64,000 nt of DNA, from positions 930,001 to 994,000 of the forward strand of contig NZ_JAPEMA010000001.1 in NCBI RefSeq assembly GCF_026343185.1, in the 5' to 3' direction. Position 1 is the first letter of the stretch. Each line of letters starts with the position of its first letter. Below, in pieces: positions 31,473 through 41,023 of this stretch. Source of the DNA: Streptomyces sp. NBC_00091. Lineage in GTDB: Bacteria > Actinomycetota > Actinomycetes > Streptomycetales > Streptomycetaceae. The notes beneath the pieces are model-generated. The model saw nothing but the letters and a program-made list of their open reading frames with translations. It was not told the origin of the DNA and did not search any database. The translations under genes were made by a program, and so were the position numbers.

Positions 31473-32900
31473 ATGCCCATCGAACAGCGCGGAGTCGACA
31501 CCATCCCGGAGGAGGAGCGGACGAGCGGTCCCCGTGACCTGATCTCGATCCTCCTCGGCTCCAATCTCTGCCTCGGCGTGATCGTCTTCGGCTGGCTTCC
31601 CCCGTCCTTCGGACTGGGGCTGGTGCCCTCCGTCACCGCCATCGTGACCGGCACCCTGGTCGGCATCGCCTTCACCGCGCCGCTCGCGCTCGTGTCCCTG
31701 CGCACCGCGACCAACCTGTCCACCTCCAGCGGCGCCCAGTTCGGCGTACGGGGGCGGCTCGTAGGCTCCGTGGTCGGTCTGCTGCTGTCACTCGGCTACA
31801 CCGCGCTCACCCTGTGGATCGGCGGTGACGTGATGGCCGGAACCCTCGCCCGGCTCACCGGGCTGCCGGACACCGGTCTCACCCGGGCCGTGATGTACGG
31901 CGTCCTGGCCGCGTGCACCGTCGTCGGGGCCGTCTTCGGCTACCGGCTGCTGCTGCGCATGAGCAAGGTGCTGTCCGTCGGCATGGTGGTCCTGCTGGCC
32001 GTCGGCGTCGTCGCCTACGCCCCGGACTTCACCACCGCCGCCCCGCCGGACACGGAGTACCTGCTCGGCTCCTTCTGGCCGACCTGGCTGCTGGCCGCCG
32101 TCGCCGCCGGGCTCAGCGGGCCCGTGGCCTTCATCACCCTGCTCGGCGACTACACCCGCTACATCTCCCCGAGCCGGCACGGCTCCCGCAAGGTGTTCTG
32201 GGCCACGTCCCTGGGGCTGCTGATCGGCCTGCTGATACCGCAGCTGTTCGGCACCTACACCGCCCTCGCCGCCCGGGCCGGCGCCGACTACGCCGGGCCG
32301 CTCGTGGAAGCCGCGCCCTTCTGGTACCTCGTCCCGCTGCTCGCCGCCGCCGCTGCCGGTTCGGTGGGCAACGCCGGGCTGATGCTCTACTCCATGGGCC
32401 TGGACCTGGACGCCATCGTGCCCAGGGCCACGCGCACCAAGGCCACCGTGATCGCCGCGGCCGTCGCCACCGCCTTCGTGTTCTTCGGGTCGTTCGAGTG
32501 GGACGTGCAGTCCGCGATGACCTCCTTCGTCCTGCTGCTCACCGCGATCGGCACCCCCTGGGCCGTGATCACCCTGATCGGCTACGTGCGCTGCCGGGCG
32601 ATCTACGACGCCGATGCCCTCCAGGTGTTCAACCGTCGGGCCCGCGGCGGCGTCTACTGGTACAGCGGCGGCTGGAACCTCCGCGCCACCGCCTCCTGGG
32701 CGGCCGGCGCGGCCGTGGGCCTGGCGGCCGTGTCGACCCCGGTGTACGAGGGCCCGCTGCTGGCCCTCACCGGCGGGGTGGACTGTAGTTTCATCCTGTC
32801 GGGGCTGGTCGGCGGCGCGGTGTACACCGCGCTGGCGGTCCGGCCGCAGGCGGCACCGGCCGCCGGTCCGGCGGGGAAGGTAGCGGTGGCGGCCGAATAG
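31473..32900 (+). CDS. NCS1-family purine/cytosine permease
   Basis: A 475-residue membrane protein with about 12 transmembrane segments, of the nucleobase:cation symporter-1 family that imports cytosine, purines, allantoin or hydantoins. Supporting features: the start region RDLISILLGSNLCLGVIVFG, the family-typical TATNLSTSSGAQFGVRGR loop, LLGDYTRYISP in the middle (usual in NCS1) and repeated hydrophobic segments. ATG 31473 follows AGGGAGTCCCCCC. It is divergent from the urease operon across two palindromes, which suggests a substrate that yields urea or ammonia. The exact substrate cannot be told. Confidence 0.9.
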   Translation: MPIEQRGVDTIPEEERTSGPRDLISILLGSNLCLGVIVFGWLPPSFGLGLVPSVTAIVTGTLVGIAFTAPLALVSLRTATNLSTSSGAQFGVRGRLVGSVVGLLLSLGYTALTLWIGGDVMAGTLARLTGLPDTGLTRAVMYGVLAACTVVGAVFGYRLLLRMSKVLSVGMVVLLAVGVVAYAPDFTTAAPPDTEYLLGSFWPTWLLAAVAAGLSGPVAFITLLGDYTRYISPSRHGSRKVFWATSLGLLIGLLIPQLFGTYTALAARAGADYAGPLVEAAPFWYLVPLLAAAAAGSVGNAGLMLYSMGLDLDAIVPRATRTKATVIAAAVATAFVFFGSFEWDVQSAMTSFVLLLTAIGTPWAVITLIGYVRCRAIYDADALQVFNRRARGGVYWYSGGWNLRATASWAAGAAVGLAAVSTPVYEGPLLALTGGVDCSFILSGLVGGAVYTALAVRPQAAPAAGPAGKVAVAAE

Positions 32901-32934
32901 GACGGGGCCGCCGCGAACGACACGGGGAGGCGTC

Positions 32935-33090
32935 GTGGAAGAACTCGCATACGTGGCGGGAAAGATCGTCAAGGGGATCGCGGGCCTGGCCTACGCCTTC
33001 GGCGACACCCTGATGGGCCTCGGCCCGGAAGGATCGGGCACATCCCGCAAGGAGAAGAAGGACGAGGGCAAGGCGAACGAGGAGCGCTGA
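32935..33090 (+). CDS. small hypothetical protein, 51 aa
   Basis: A 51-residue product starting (GTG) MEELAYVAGKIVKGIAGLAY and ending in a highly charged tail (SRKEKKDEGKANEER). GGGGAGGCGTC is a good ribosome site before GTG 32935. It begins 34 bp after the permease stop and ends before a strong terminator, so it is probably co-transcribed with the permease gene. An amphipathic helix followed by a charged tail is all that can be seen; function unknown. Confidence 0.6.
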   Translation: MEELAYVAGKIVKGIAGLAYAFGDTLMGLGPEGSGTSRKEKKDEGKANEER

Positions 33091-33119
33091 CCACGCTCCT
33101 CCCCCCTGCCCCACGACGC

Positions 33120-33156
33120 CCGAAGGCCCCCCGCGCATCGCGCGGGGGGCCTTCGG
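33120..33156. terminator. terminator between the permease unit and ilvE
   Basis: A perfect 17-bp stem (CCGAAGGCCCCCCGCGC and complement) with an ATC loop lies between convergent transcripts. Confidence 0.9.
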
Positions 33157-33174
33157 CATACGGGGCCGGACACC

Positions 33175-34260
33175 CTAGCCGAGCGGGTGCATCCAGCCGT
33201 GGGTGTCGGCGGTGTGGCCCGTCTGGAGGTCCAGGAGCGCCTTGCGGAGCTTCATGGTGACCTCGCCGGGCTGCCCGTCGCCCTGGGTCCAGTCGGCGCG
33301 CTCGGACTTGACGGAGCCGACCGGGGTGATGACGGCGGCGGTGCCGCAGGCGAACACCTCGGTGAGGGTGCCGTTCTCGTTGTCGCGCTTCCAGTCCTCG
33401 GTGGTGATGCGGCCCTCCTCGGCGGTGTAGCCGAGGTCGCGGGCGATGGTGAGGAGGGAGTCGCGGGTGATGCCCGGGAGGAGCGAGCCGGTCAGCTCGG
33501 GGGTGACGATGCGGTCGCCGTACACGAAGTACAGGTTCATGCCGCCCATCTCCTCGATCCAGCGGTGCTCGACCGCGTCCAGCCAGACCACCTGGTCGCA
33601 GCCGTGCGAGGCGGCCTGGGCCTGGGCGACGAGGGAGGCCGCGTAGTTGCCGCCGGTCTTGGCGGCGCCGGTGCCGCCCTTGACGGCGCGGACGTACTCC
33701 TCGGAGAGCCAGACGGAGACGGGCTTGACGCCACCGGGGAAGTACGCACCGGCGGGCGAGGCGATGACCATGAAGAGGAACTCGTTGGCCGGGCGGACAC
33801 CCAGGCCGACCTCGGACGCGAACATGAACGGCCGCAGGTACAGCGAGGCCTCGCCGGAGTCCGGCACCCAGGCGCGGTCCTGCTTGATCAGGGCGTCGCA
33901 GGCCTCGATGAAGAGATCGGCCGGCAGCTCCGGCATGGCCATGCGGCGGGCCGAGGCCTGGAACCGCTCGGCGTTGGCGCGCGGGCGGAAGGTGGCGACG
34001 GTGCCGTCGGGCTGCCGGTATGCCTTGAGGCCCTCGAAGATCGTCTGCGCGTAGTGCAGGGTCATGTTCGCCGGGTCGATCGACAGGGGCGCGTACGGGA
34101 CCAGCTCGGCGTCGTGCCAGCCGCGGCCCTCGGTCCACTTGATCGTCACCATGTGATCGGTGAAGCGGCGGCCGAAGCCGGGGTTGGCCAGGATCGCGTC
34201 GCGCTCCGCGTCGGACAGCGGGGTCGAGGAGGGCTTGAGCTCGATCGTGGGCGTCGTCAT
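33175..34260 (-). CDS. ilvE: branched-chain amino acid aminotransferase
   Basis: A 361-residue PLP enzyme of fold type IV that makes or degrades leucine, isoleucine and valine by transamination with glutamate. Key stretches: [29 protein letters not shown], the cofactor lysine in [24 protein letters not shown] and [15 protein letters not shown] in the phosphate-binding region. The length matches actinobacterial class-II-type IlvE. ATG 34260 is preceded by AAGGACAAGCACTC. It lies downstream of leuB on the same strand, but leuB has its own terminator, so ilvE is probably transcribed separately. Confidence 0.96.
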   Translation of the reverse strand: MTTPTIELKPSSTPLSDAERDAILANPGFGRRFTDHMVTIKWTEGRGWHDAELVPYAPLSIDPANMTLHYAQTIFEGLKAYRQPDGTVATFRPRANAERFQASARRMAMPELPADLFIEACDALIKQDRAWVPDSGEASLYLRPFMFASEVGLGVRPANEFLFMVIASPAGAYFPGGVKPVSVWLSEEYVRAVKGGTGAAKTGGNYAASLVAQAQAASHGCDQVVWLDAVEHRWIEEMGGMNLYFVYGDRIVTPELTGSLLPGITRDSLLTIARDLGYTAEEGRITTEDWKRDNENGTLTEVFACGTAAVITPVGSVKSERADWTQGDGQPGEVTMKLRKALLDLQTGHTADTHGWMHPLG

Positions 34261-34431
34261 GAGTGCTTGTCCTTCACCGGTTGGGTATGGCGGACCGCGC
34301 TCATGCGTACTAGGACGTCCGAGCTTCCCCGTAATCCGCGGCCTCGCGTTCGATTATCGCGCGTGGGCAGGCTTCGGAGAAACGGGGCTTTAGCGGCCCA
34401 GGGAGATGGTGGCACCCGGGGCCGCACAGGA

Positions 34432-34466
34432 GAAGCCGCCAGGTCCCTTTGTGACCTGGCGGCTTC
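34432..34466 (-). terminator. terminator of leuB
   Basis: GAAGCCGCCAGGTC with its complement forms a 14-bp stem with a 7-nt loop, 19 bp after the leuB stop. Confidence 0.88.
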
Positions 34467-34484
34467 CTGGGTGGAACGGCCGGG

Positions 34485-35525
34485 TCAGCCGGCTACTCGC
34501 GCGGCGAGGGCGTCGCCGATGGCGTCGGTGGAGCGGAAGGTGCCGTCGCGCTCGGCCAGGTCGGCGGAGACGGCGTCCTCGATGCGGACGGCCTGGTCCT
34601 CGTATCCGAGGTGGCGCAGCAGGAGGGCGACGGAGAGGATCGTCGCGGTCGGGTCGGCCTTGCCGGTGCCCGCGATGTCCGGGGCCGAGCCGTGGACGGG
34701 CTCGAACATGGACGGGAAGGCGCCGGTCGGGTTGATGTTCCCGGAGGCGGCCAGGCCGATGCCGCCGGTCACGGCCGCGGCCAGGTCGGTGAGGATGTCA
34801 CCGAAGAGGTTGTCCGTGACGATGACGTCGAAGCGCTCGGGCTGGGTGACGAAGAAGATCGTCGCGGCGTCGACGTGCAGGTAGTCGGTGGTGACCTCGG
34901 GGTACTCCTGGCCGACCTTGTCGAAGATGTTCTTCCACATGTGGCCCGCGTACACGAGGACGTTGTTCTTGTGGACCAGCGTCAGCTTCTTGCGGGGCCG
35001 GGCGTTGGCCCGCTCGTACGCGTCGCGCACCACGCGCTCCACGCCGTAGGCGGTGTTGATGCTGACCTCGGTGGCCACCTCGGCGGGGGTGCCGGTGCGC
35101 AGGCTGCCGCCGTTGCCGGTGTACGGGCCCTCGGTGCCCTCGCGGACCACGACGAAGTCGATCTCGGGACGGCCGGCGAGCGGGGTGGCCGTGTTCGGGA
35201 ACAGCTTCGAGGGGCGCAGGTTGATGAAGTGGTCGAAGGCGAAGCGGAGCTTCAGCAGCAGACCGCGCTCCAGGACGCCCGACGGGACCGACGGGTCGCC
35301 GATGGCGCCCAGCAGGATCGCGTCGTGGTGCTTGAGGGCCTCGAGCTCCGCGTCCGGGAGGGTCTCACCGGTGCGGTGCCAGCGCTGGGCGCCGAGGTCG
35401 TATTCCTTGGTCTCCAGCTTCACATCCTGGGGCAGGACCGCGGTAAGGACCTTCAGGCCCTGAGCCACGACTTCCTGGCCGATGCCATCACCGGGGATCA
35501 CTGCGAGATTGATGCTGGTCGACAT
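34485..35525 (-). CDS. leuB: 3-isopropylmalate dehydrogenase
   Basis: A 346-residue NAD-dependent enzyme that oxidises and decarboxylates 3-isopropylmalate in leucine synthesis. Motifs: [14 protein letters not shown] at the start, [28 protein letters not shown] with the catalytic lysine, [15 protein letters not shown] (metal-binding aspartates) and [18 protein letters not shown] for NAD. The sequence is of the short actinobacterial type. ATG 35525 gives [14 protein letters not shown]; a start 12 codons upstream adds atypical residues. It stands alone with its own terminator; the 43-aa gene upstream is separated by about 100 bp. Confidence 0.96.
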   Translation of the reverse strand: MSTSINLAVIPGDGIGQEVVAQGLKVLTAVLPQDVKLETKEYDLGAQRWHRTGETLPDAELEALKHHDAILLGAIGDPSVPSGVLERGLLLKLRFAFDHFINLRPSKLFPNTATPLAGRPEIDFVVVREGTEGPYTGNGGSLRTGTPAEVATEVSINTAYGVERVVRDAYERANARPRKKLTLVHKNNVLVYAGHMWKNIFDKVGQEYPEVTTDYLHVDAATIFFVTQPERFDVIVTDNLFGDILTDLAAAVTGGIGLAASGNINPTGAFPSMFEPVHGSAPDIAGTGKADPTATILSVALLLRHLGYEDQAVRIEDAVSADLAERDGTFRSTDAIGDALAARVAG

Positions 35526-35627
35526 GTCGGAACCGTACTCCGTGTCCCAGCCCTCAGACATATCGCGTCCATCATGTGGACCCTTCTGGGCCCATGAGAA
35601 CGCGATATGCCCGGGCCGGAAGGTCGG

Positions 35628-35759
35628 TCAGTGGCCGGTCGAGCCGCCGTTGTCACGGCGGTCCAGGGCGCGCTGGAGGGCGGCGGCGGCGTTCTTGCGG
35701 TCGGCGTCGGCCGGGGAGGTGTGGCGGACGCGGCGGGAGGCAGCGGTGGTGGGGGTCAT
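35628..35759 (-). CDS. small basic protein, 43 aa
   Basis: A 43-residue product, MTPTTAASRRVRHTSPADAD at the start and RALDRRDNGGSTGH at the end, rich in Arg, Ala and Asp. AAGGAGTCGATCACC before ATG 35759 is an excellent ribosome site, which is the main argument that it is real. The centre (RKNAAAALQRALDRR) would form an amphipathic helix. It lies between leuB and the LysR gene, same strand. I recall a similar short protein in other Streptomyces at this place, but no function is known. Confidence 0.6.
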   Translation of the reverse strand: MTPTTAASRRVRHTSPADADRKNAAAALQRALDRRDNGGSTGH

Positions 35760-36021
35760 GGTGATCGACTCCTTGAGATCACGGCGTGGCGGGGCCACGG
35801 ATGAGGGGTTCCTTCAAGGCGCCGGAAGAGGCGGGGAGCGGTGCGCCGCAGGGGTTGCCTGCCAGTGGGCGCGCGCTCTCGACCGCCATTCGCAGGATCA
35901 GCGAGACGTTCGGCTCCTACAAAGCTAGGGCAGGTCCGGCTGTCTGTCTCCGCAATTACTCGGACTTCCTAGTATCTGAGACGGGAAACCGCCCGAAGGG
36001 AGCCTTCCGGTGGTTCCGCTT

Positions 36022-36906
36022 TCAGCCCTTCGCGGACCTGAGTCCCCTGATCAGAGCCCTCACGGCGAGGGTGGATGCTGATTCCGGAGTGGTGACGTAT
36101 CCCACCTGCCTCACCGGCCCCTGGGGCCCCAGACCGGTGATCTCGACGGTGTCCGGGGCCTCGCGCAGCGACAGCTCCGGCATGATCGCCATGCCCAGGC
36201 CCCGGCCGACCATGGTCAGCACCATGGCGTCGTCCTCCGCCTTCACGGTGGCCCGGGGGATCCAGTCCTGGGCCCGCCACCACGTCCGGGTGTAGGAGCC
36301 GCAGTTCTCGTCCCAGTCCATCAGCGGCAGCGCCTTCGGGTCCGGGTGCCCGGCGGGGTGCACCAGGGCGTACGCCTCCTCGGCGAGCACCCCGGTCAGC
36401 AGCCCGGGCAGTGCGCCCTCGCTCACGCCCAGCGTCGCGATGCCCAGGTCCGCCCGGCCGGCGGCCACCTCCCCGGCCGCGCCGGCGCCCACTTCGCGGA
36501 CCACCCTGACCTCGGGGCGGATCCCGGGGTGCAGGGCGGCGAGCCGCTCCAGCGCGGGCGGCAGCAGGTGCAGGGCCGCGCTGCGGAAGGCCGCGACGCG
36601 CAGCACCCCCTCCACCGTGTCCCGCCCGGCGGGGGCCCGGCCCGCGCCGCGCGCCTCCGCGCCCAGCACCTCGTACAGCCGCAGGATGCGCCGGCCCAGC
36701 GCGACGGCCCGCTCCCCGGCCGGGGTGGGCGAGGCGCCGCCGCGCCCGCGCTCGAAGAGCACCGCGCCGACCTTGCCCTCGCTGCCGCGCACGGAGTGCG
36801 AGACGGCCGACTGGCTGATCCCGAGCGCGGCGCCCGCGGCGGAGAAGCCGCCCGTCTCGGCGACGGCGACCAGCACCCGGAGTTCTTGCGGGGCGAGCTC
36901 GGCCAC
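36022..36906 (-). CDS. LysR-family transcriptional regulator
   Basis: A 294-residue LysR regulator. The winged helix-turn-helix is at residues about 5-62 (LRVLVAVAETGGFSAAGAAL, ISQSAVSHSVRGSEGKVGAVL). The substrate-binding domain follows from about 95. GTG 36906 is preferred as it places the helix-turn-helix at the usual distance; GTG 36918 is the alternative. It is divergent from an oxidoreductase gene across about 100 bp, the classic LysR arrangement, so that gene is the likely target. The effector is unknown. Confidence 0.88.
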   Translation of the reverse strand: MAELAPQELRVLVAVAETGGFSAAGAALGISQSAVSHSVRGSEGKVGAVLFERGRGGASPTPAGERAVALGRRILRLYEVLGAEARGAGRAPAGRDTVEGVLRVAAFRSAALHLLPPALERLAALHPGIRPEVRVVREVGAGAAGEVAAGRADLGIATLGVSEGALPGLLTGVLAEEAYALVHPAGHPDPKALPLMDWDENCGSYTRTWWRAQDWIPRATVKAEDDAMVLTMVGRGLGMAIMPELSLREAPDTVEITGLGPQGPVRQVGYVTTPESASTLAVRALIRGLRSAKG

Positions 36907-37007
36907 TTCGGTTCCCACCTCGGTGTATGAGCCGCGTTCATGGATGCGCGGCTTCCATGAGGGCAACCCCCTGCCCGGCCGCGGGATTCCTTCCTACGGT
37001 CGTGGCC

Positions 37008-38030
37008 ATGACCGTGAACACCGCATACGCCGTCCACCAGATCGCCCGCCCCACCGGAGTCCCCGCCGCCTCCGACTTCGCGTACGTCTCCTCACCCGTC
37101 CCCGAACCCGCCCCCGGCACCGCCCTGGTGGAGAACCTGCTGCTCTCGGTGGACCCGTACCACCGCGGGCTGATGGACGGCGGAGAGGGCGGCTTCGAGC
37201 TGCACGCCCCGCTGGAGGGCCGCACGGTGGGCCGGGTGACCGCCTCCCGCGATCCGGGCCTGGCCGAGGGCGACCTGGTCTTCCACCGCGCCGGCTGGCG
37301 CACCCACTCCCTGGTCACCCTGGGCCGGGAGGGCACCCGCAAGCTGCGCGGCCACGAGGGCGTCCCGCTGGAGGCGTACCTGTCGATCCTGGGCGGCACC
37401 GGCCTGACCGCCTACGCCGCCCTCACCCGGACGGCGGCCCTGCGCGAGGGCGAGGACCTCTTCGTCTCGGCCGCCGCGGGCGGGGTCGGCACCGCCACCG
37501 GGCACATCGCCCGGCTGCTGGGCGCCCGCCGGATCATCGGCAGCGCGGGCTCGGCGGCGAAGGTCGCCCACCTCACCACCGCCCTCGGCTTCGACGCCGC
37601 CTTCGACTACCACGACGGCCCGGTCGGCGAGCAGCTGGCGCAGGCCGCGGCCGCGCACGGGGGCGGTATCGACGTCTACGTGGACAACGTGGGCGGGGAC
37701 CACCTGGAGGGCGCGATCGACTCCCTGCGCGAGTACGGCCGGATCGCCTGGGTCGGCGCGATCTCGACGTACAACGGCGACCGCTCCCCCGCCGCGCCCC
37801 GCAACCTCTTCGAGGTGGTGCACAAGTCGCTGCGCCTGGAAGGGGTATTGGTTCGCAACCACACCAATCTCCAGGACGAGCTGGAGGACTTCCTGGTCCC
37901 CCACCTGCGCAGCGGGCGGGTCGGTACCGATACCACCGTTTTCCAGGGGTTCGACCGGACCGTGGAGGCATTCCTGGGCATGCTCCGCGGGGACAACCTG
38001 GGCAAAATGCTGGTGCGCGTCGACGGCTGA
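37008..38030 (+). CDS. NADP-dependent medium-chain oxidoreductase (alkenal/enone reductase type)
   Basis: A 340-residue zinc-free MDR enzyme of the prostaglandin reductase/leukotriene B4 dehydrogenase group, which reduces activated double bonds with NADPH. Supporting blocks are VENLLLSVDPYHRGLM, the cofactor motif AAAGGVGTATGHIARLLGA, DVYVDNVGGDHLEGAI and YGRIAWVGAIS. Zinc-ligand cysteines are absent, as expected. ATG 37008 begins MTVNTAYAVHQIARP; upstream in-frame residues overlap the LysR promoter. It is divergent from the LysR regulator. The substrate is likely a quinone, enal or enone. Confidence 0.88.
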   Translation: MTVNTAYAVHQIARPTGVPAASDFAYVSSPVPEPAPGTALVENLLLSVDPYHRGLMDGGEGGFELHAPLEGRTVGRVTASRDPGLAEGDLVFHRAGWRTHSLVTLGREGTRKLRGHEGVPLEAYLSILGGTGLTAYAALTRTAALREGEDLFVSAAAGGVGTATGHIARLLGARRIIGSAGSAAKVAHLTTALGFDAAFDYHDGPVGEQLAQAAAAHGGGIDVYVDNVGGDHLEGAIDSLREYGRIAWVGAISTYNGDRSPAAPRNLFEVVHKSLRLEGVLVRNHTNLQDELEDFLVPHLRSGRVGTDTTVFQGFDRTVEAFLGMLRGDNLGKMLVRVDG

Positions 38031-38046
38031 TTCCAGCCAACCGGAT

Positions 38047-38068
38047 GTTCACCGATTCCTTACCGCAC
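38047..38068 (+). promoter_or_regulatory. possible PHO box upstream of phospholipase C
   Basis: GTTCACCGATT followed by CCTTACCGCAC resembles the 11-bp direct repeat units (GTTCACC core) bound by PhoP in Streptomyces. The first unit is perfect in its core and the second is weak. It lies about 80-100 bp before the start codon. Confidence 0.35.
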
Positions 38069-38149
38069 GGCTGTAGACCTTTGCGGCGGCTGCCGCCACG
38101 CTTGCCGTCAATGTGCCAGCGGGGCACTCGAGTTGGAGGCGAGCAGCCA

Positions 38150-40180
38150 GTGACACCCATCAGCCGCAGAGGTTTCGTGGGGATCGGCGCCGGGCTCGTG
38201 GCAGGGGCGGCCCTGCCCGCCGCCCTGCCCACGACGGCGGCGGCCGCCGCCGCTACGGGCACCATCACCGATGTGAAGCACGTGGTCATCCTGATGCAGG
38301 AGAACCGCAGCTTCGACCACTACTTCGGCAGGCTGAAGGGCGTCCGCGGGTTCGGCGACCGCGCCGCCGGCAACCTCCCGGGCGGCTGGGGCATGTTCAA
38401 CCAGCCCAACTGGGGCGGCCGGCAGTACCCGTGGAAGCTGTCCGCCACCCCGGCGGCCGGCGGGGCCGACAGCGAGACCCTGGCCCAGTGCACCGGCGAC
38501 CTCCCGCACAGCTGGACCTCGCAGCACGCCGCCTGGAACAAGGGCCGGATGGACAACTGGGTGGCCGGCGTCGGCAAGACCCACACCCTCGGCTACCTGG
38601 ACCGCGGCGACATACCCTTCCACTACGGCCTCGCCGACCACTACACGATCTGCGACGCCTACTTCTGTTCCACGCTCAGCGCGACCGGCCCCAACCGCAC
38701 CTTCCTGTGGAGCGGCAAGATCGACGCGGGCAGCAAGGACGGCGGCGACGAGTCCGGGCTGACCTGGGAGACGTACGCGGAGGCCCTCCAGCGGGCCGGG
38801 ATGAGCTGGAAGGTCTACCAGAACGCCCAGGACAACTACGGGGACAACGGCCTGGCCTACTTCAAGAAGTTCACCGACGCCAAGCCCGGCGACCCGCTGT
38901 GGGACCGGGGCATGGGCTCGGTCCCGAAGGTGACCGGCTCCACCCCGGACGACATCGCGGCCGCCATCCGCGCGGACGTCGTCGCCGGCACCCTCCCCCA
39001 GGTCTCCTGGGTCGTGGCGAACGAGGCCTTCTCCGAGCACCCCTACGCCCCGCCCGGCGACGGCGCGCACTTCGTGGACCTGGTCTACCGGGCGCTCGCC
39101 ACGAACCCGGAGGTCTTCGACTCCACCGTCCTGTTCCTCAACTACGACGAGAACGACGGCTTCTTCGACCACGTGCCGCCGCCGGTCGCCCCGCCCGGCA
39201 CCCCCGGCGAGTACATCGACGGCACCCCGATCGGACTCGGCTTCCGGGTCCCGATGCTGGTCATGTCCCCCTGGACGCGCGGCGGCTGGGTCAGCTCGGA
39301 GGTCTTCGACCACACCTCGGTGCTGCGCTTCATGGAGACCTGGACGGCGGCCCTGGGTACCCCGGCCGCCTGCCCCAACATCAGCGCGTGGCGCCGCAAG
39401 GTGACCGGCGACCTGACGGGCGTCTTCGACTTCGCCCACCCCGTCTACGGGATCCCCGCCGGCCTGCCCTCCACGGCGAAGGTCATCGGGCAGTCCACCT
39501 GCGGCCCGCTGCCCAACCCGGTGCCCCAGGACAACGCCCAGCCGGCGCAGGAGCCCGGGACGCGCCCGGCGCGCGCCCTGCCGTACCAGGTCAACGGCAA
39601 CCTGGACCGCCTGGAGTTCGGGGCGGCCGGGAAGATCCTGGCCTGGTTCTCGATGACCAACCAGGGTGCGCAGGCCAAGCGCCCGGCGCACTTCTCGATC
39701 CACCCGCACCAGTACCGGGACACCGCCGCCTGGCAGTACACGGTGGACCCGAACGCCACCGCGACGGACTACTTCAACATCGGCCTCGGCAGCGGCTCCG
39801 GCAAGTACGACATCTCGATGCACGGGCCGAACCGCTTCCTGCGCCGCTTCATCGGCGACGCGACGAAGCCGGGGAAGTCCCTGGAGGTCGCTGCCCGCTT
39901 CGCGGTCGAGCCGGGCACCGGGAAGACGGCGATCTGGTTCAAGATGACCAACACCTCCGCCGCCGCGGCCACCTTCACCATCCGCGCGAACGCCTACCGC
40001 ACGGACGGCCCGTGGACCTACACCGTCCCGGCGAACTCCTCGCGCGAGGACTACTTCAACGCGGTGGCGTACAACGACGGCTGGTACGACTTCACCGTCC
40101 TGGCCGACACCGACGGCACCTGGTCCCGCCGCTACACGGGCCACATCGAGTCAGGCACCCCGAGCATCTCGGGCTCCTGA
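38150..40180 (+). CDS. Tat-secreted phosphocholine-specific phospholipase C
   Basis: A 676-residue exported phospholipase C of the acid-phosphatase-like family that cleaves phosphatidylcholine or sphingomyelin headgroups. The N-terminus has a twin-arginine signal (ISRRGFVGIGAGLVAGAALP) as expected for this family. The catalytic domain starts at VKHVVILMQENRSFDHYFG and includes GPNRTFLWSG, LFLNYDENDGFFDHVPPP and SPWTRGGWVSSEVFDHTS. Two C-terminal beta domains (about 480-575 and 580-670) are the usual PLC C-terminal repeats. GTG 38150 follows GGAGGCGAGCAGCCA; an ATG 13 codons upstream would push the signal inward. Phosphate-starvation control is likely. Confidence 0.93.
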   Translation: MTPISRRGFVGIGAGLVAGAALPAALPTTAAAAAATGTITDVKHVVILMQENRSFDHYFGRLKGVRGFGDRAAGNLPGGWGMFNQPNWGGRQYPWKLSATPAAGGADSETLAQCTGDLPHSWTSQHAAWNKGRMDNWVAGVGKTHTLGYLDRGDIPFHYGLADHYTICDAYFCSTLSATGPNRTFLWSGKIDAGSKDGGDESGLTWETYAEALQRAGMSWKVYQNAQDNYGDNGLAYFKKFTDAKPGDPLWDRGMGSVPKVTGSTPDDIAAAIRADVVAGTLPQVSWVVANEAFSEHPYAPPGDGAHFVDLVYRALATNPEVFDSTVLFLNYDENDGFFDHVPPPVAPPGTPGEYIDGTPIGLGFRVPMLVMSPWTRGGWVSSEVFDHTSVLRFMETWTAALGTPAACPNISAWRRKVTGDLTGVFDFAHPVYGIPAGLPSTAKVIGQSTCGPLPNPVPQDNAQPAQEPGTRPARALPYQVNGNLDRLEFGAAGKILAWFSMTNQGAQAKRPAHFSIHPHQYRDTAAWQYTVDPNATATDYFNIGLGSGSGKYDISMHGPNRFLRRFIGDATKPGKSLEVAARFAVEPGTGKTAIWFKMTNTSAAAATFTIRANAYRTDGPWTYTVPANSSREDYFNAVAYNDGWYDFTVLADTDGTWSRRYTGHIESGTPSISGS

Positions 40181-40216
40181 CAGCCCTCGGCCGCACGAGG
40201 CGGGGGCACGACCCGC

Positions 40217-40942
40217 TCACGCCCCCGCTCCGGCTCCCAGTCTGGCGCGCAGCCGGGCCAGTTCGTCCGGGGCCAGGCCGGCCGCGCGCAGGTAGGCCCC
40301 GGCGTCCAGCCCGTGCGCGGCCTCCCGGGCCAGGGCGTGGACGGTGGTACCGAGGCCGGTGACGTACTCCTCGCTCTCCGTCGAGTCGTACGGTCTTCCC
40401 TGCGCGGCGTACCGCGCGCGGACCCGCGGCTCGCTCAGCGCGTGGTCGTCGGCGATCTCCCCGGGGCTCGCTCCCGCCAGCCGCAGCAGGACCAGCGCGA
40501 TGATCCCCGTACGGTCGCGGCCCAGGCCGCAGTGGAAGGCGACGCCGCCCGGCGGGGCGTCGGCGACGGCGCGGGCGACGGCCGCGACCCGGTCGGGGAA
40601 GCGTGCCAGGAAAGGCCGGAAATACGCGGGGGTGCCGAATCCCGGAGTCCCCCACCACACGTCCCAGAAGTCCCGGTGCTCGATCCCGTCGAGCGGGATC
40701 CGCAGGGTCGTCAGACCGGCCGGCCGCGGGGCGTGGTCCACCTCGCGCTCGCCGTCATTGCGCAGGTCGACGACGGTCCGCACCCCGTGGGCGGTGAGCG
40801 TGGTCCAGCCCTCGGCCGTGAGCCGGTCGAGGCTGTCGGCCCGTACGAGGGCCCCGGGCGGGAGGGTGCCGAGGCCCCCTAGGTCGCGGGCGTTGAAGCA
40901 GCCCTCCCACGCCACGAATCGACCGACGTTCGTCACGGTCAT
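40217..40942 (-). CDS. tyrosine-protein phosphatase (dual-specificity-like)
   Basis: A 241-residue phosphatase of the bacterial MptpB-like group. The CX5R signature is HCGLGRDRTG near residue 143 with nucleophile Cys and phosphate-binding Arg. Other family blocks are CFNARDLGGLGTLPPGALVRAD, VVDLRNDGERE and the helical DAGAYLRAAGLAPDELARLRARL tail (quoted in part). ATG 40942 is preceded by AGGGGGG. It converges with the phospholipase gene and is divergent from the nitroreductase gene. The substrate may be phosphotyrosine, phosphoserine or phosphoinositide. Confidence 0.88.
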   Translation of the reverse strand: MTVTNVGRFVAWEGCFNARDLGGLGTLPPGALVRADSLDRLTAEGWTTLTAHGVRTVVDLRNDGEREVDHAPRPAGLTTLRIPLDGIEHRDFWDVWWGTPGFGTPAYFRPFLARFPDRVAAVARAVADAPPGGVAFHCGLGRDRTGIIALVLLRLAGASPGEIADDHALSEPRVRARYAAQGRPYDSTESEEYVTGLGTTVHALAREAAHGLDAGAYLRAAGLAPDELARLRARLGAGAGA

Positions 40943-41023
40943 AGCCCCCCTGTCAGTACACAACGGACATTGATCACTGACGCTGCCCTGGCCTCAGGGG
41001 TTCCATCGCGGAAAGATCTGCGC

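Noticed and set aside
40181..40216. Terminator between phospholipase C and phosphatase genes
   Set aside because: Only GCGGGGGC/GCCCCCGC with a 13-nt spacer is visible; too weak for a separate feature.
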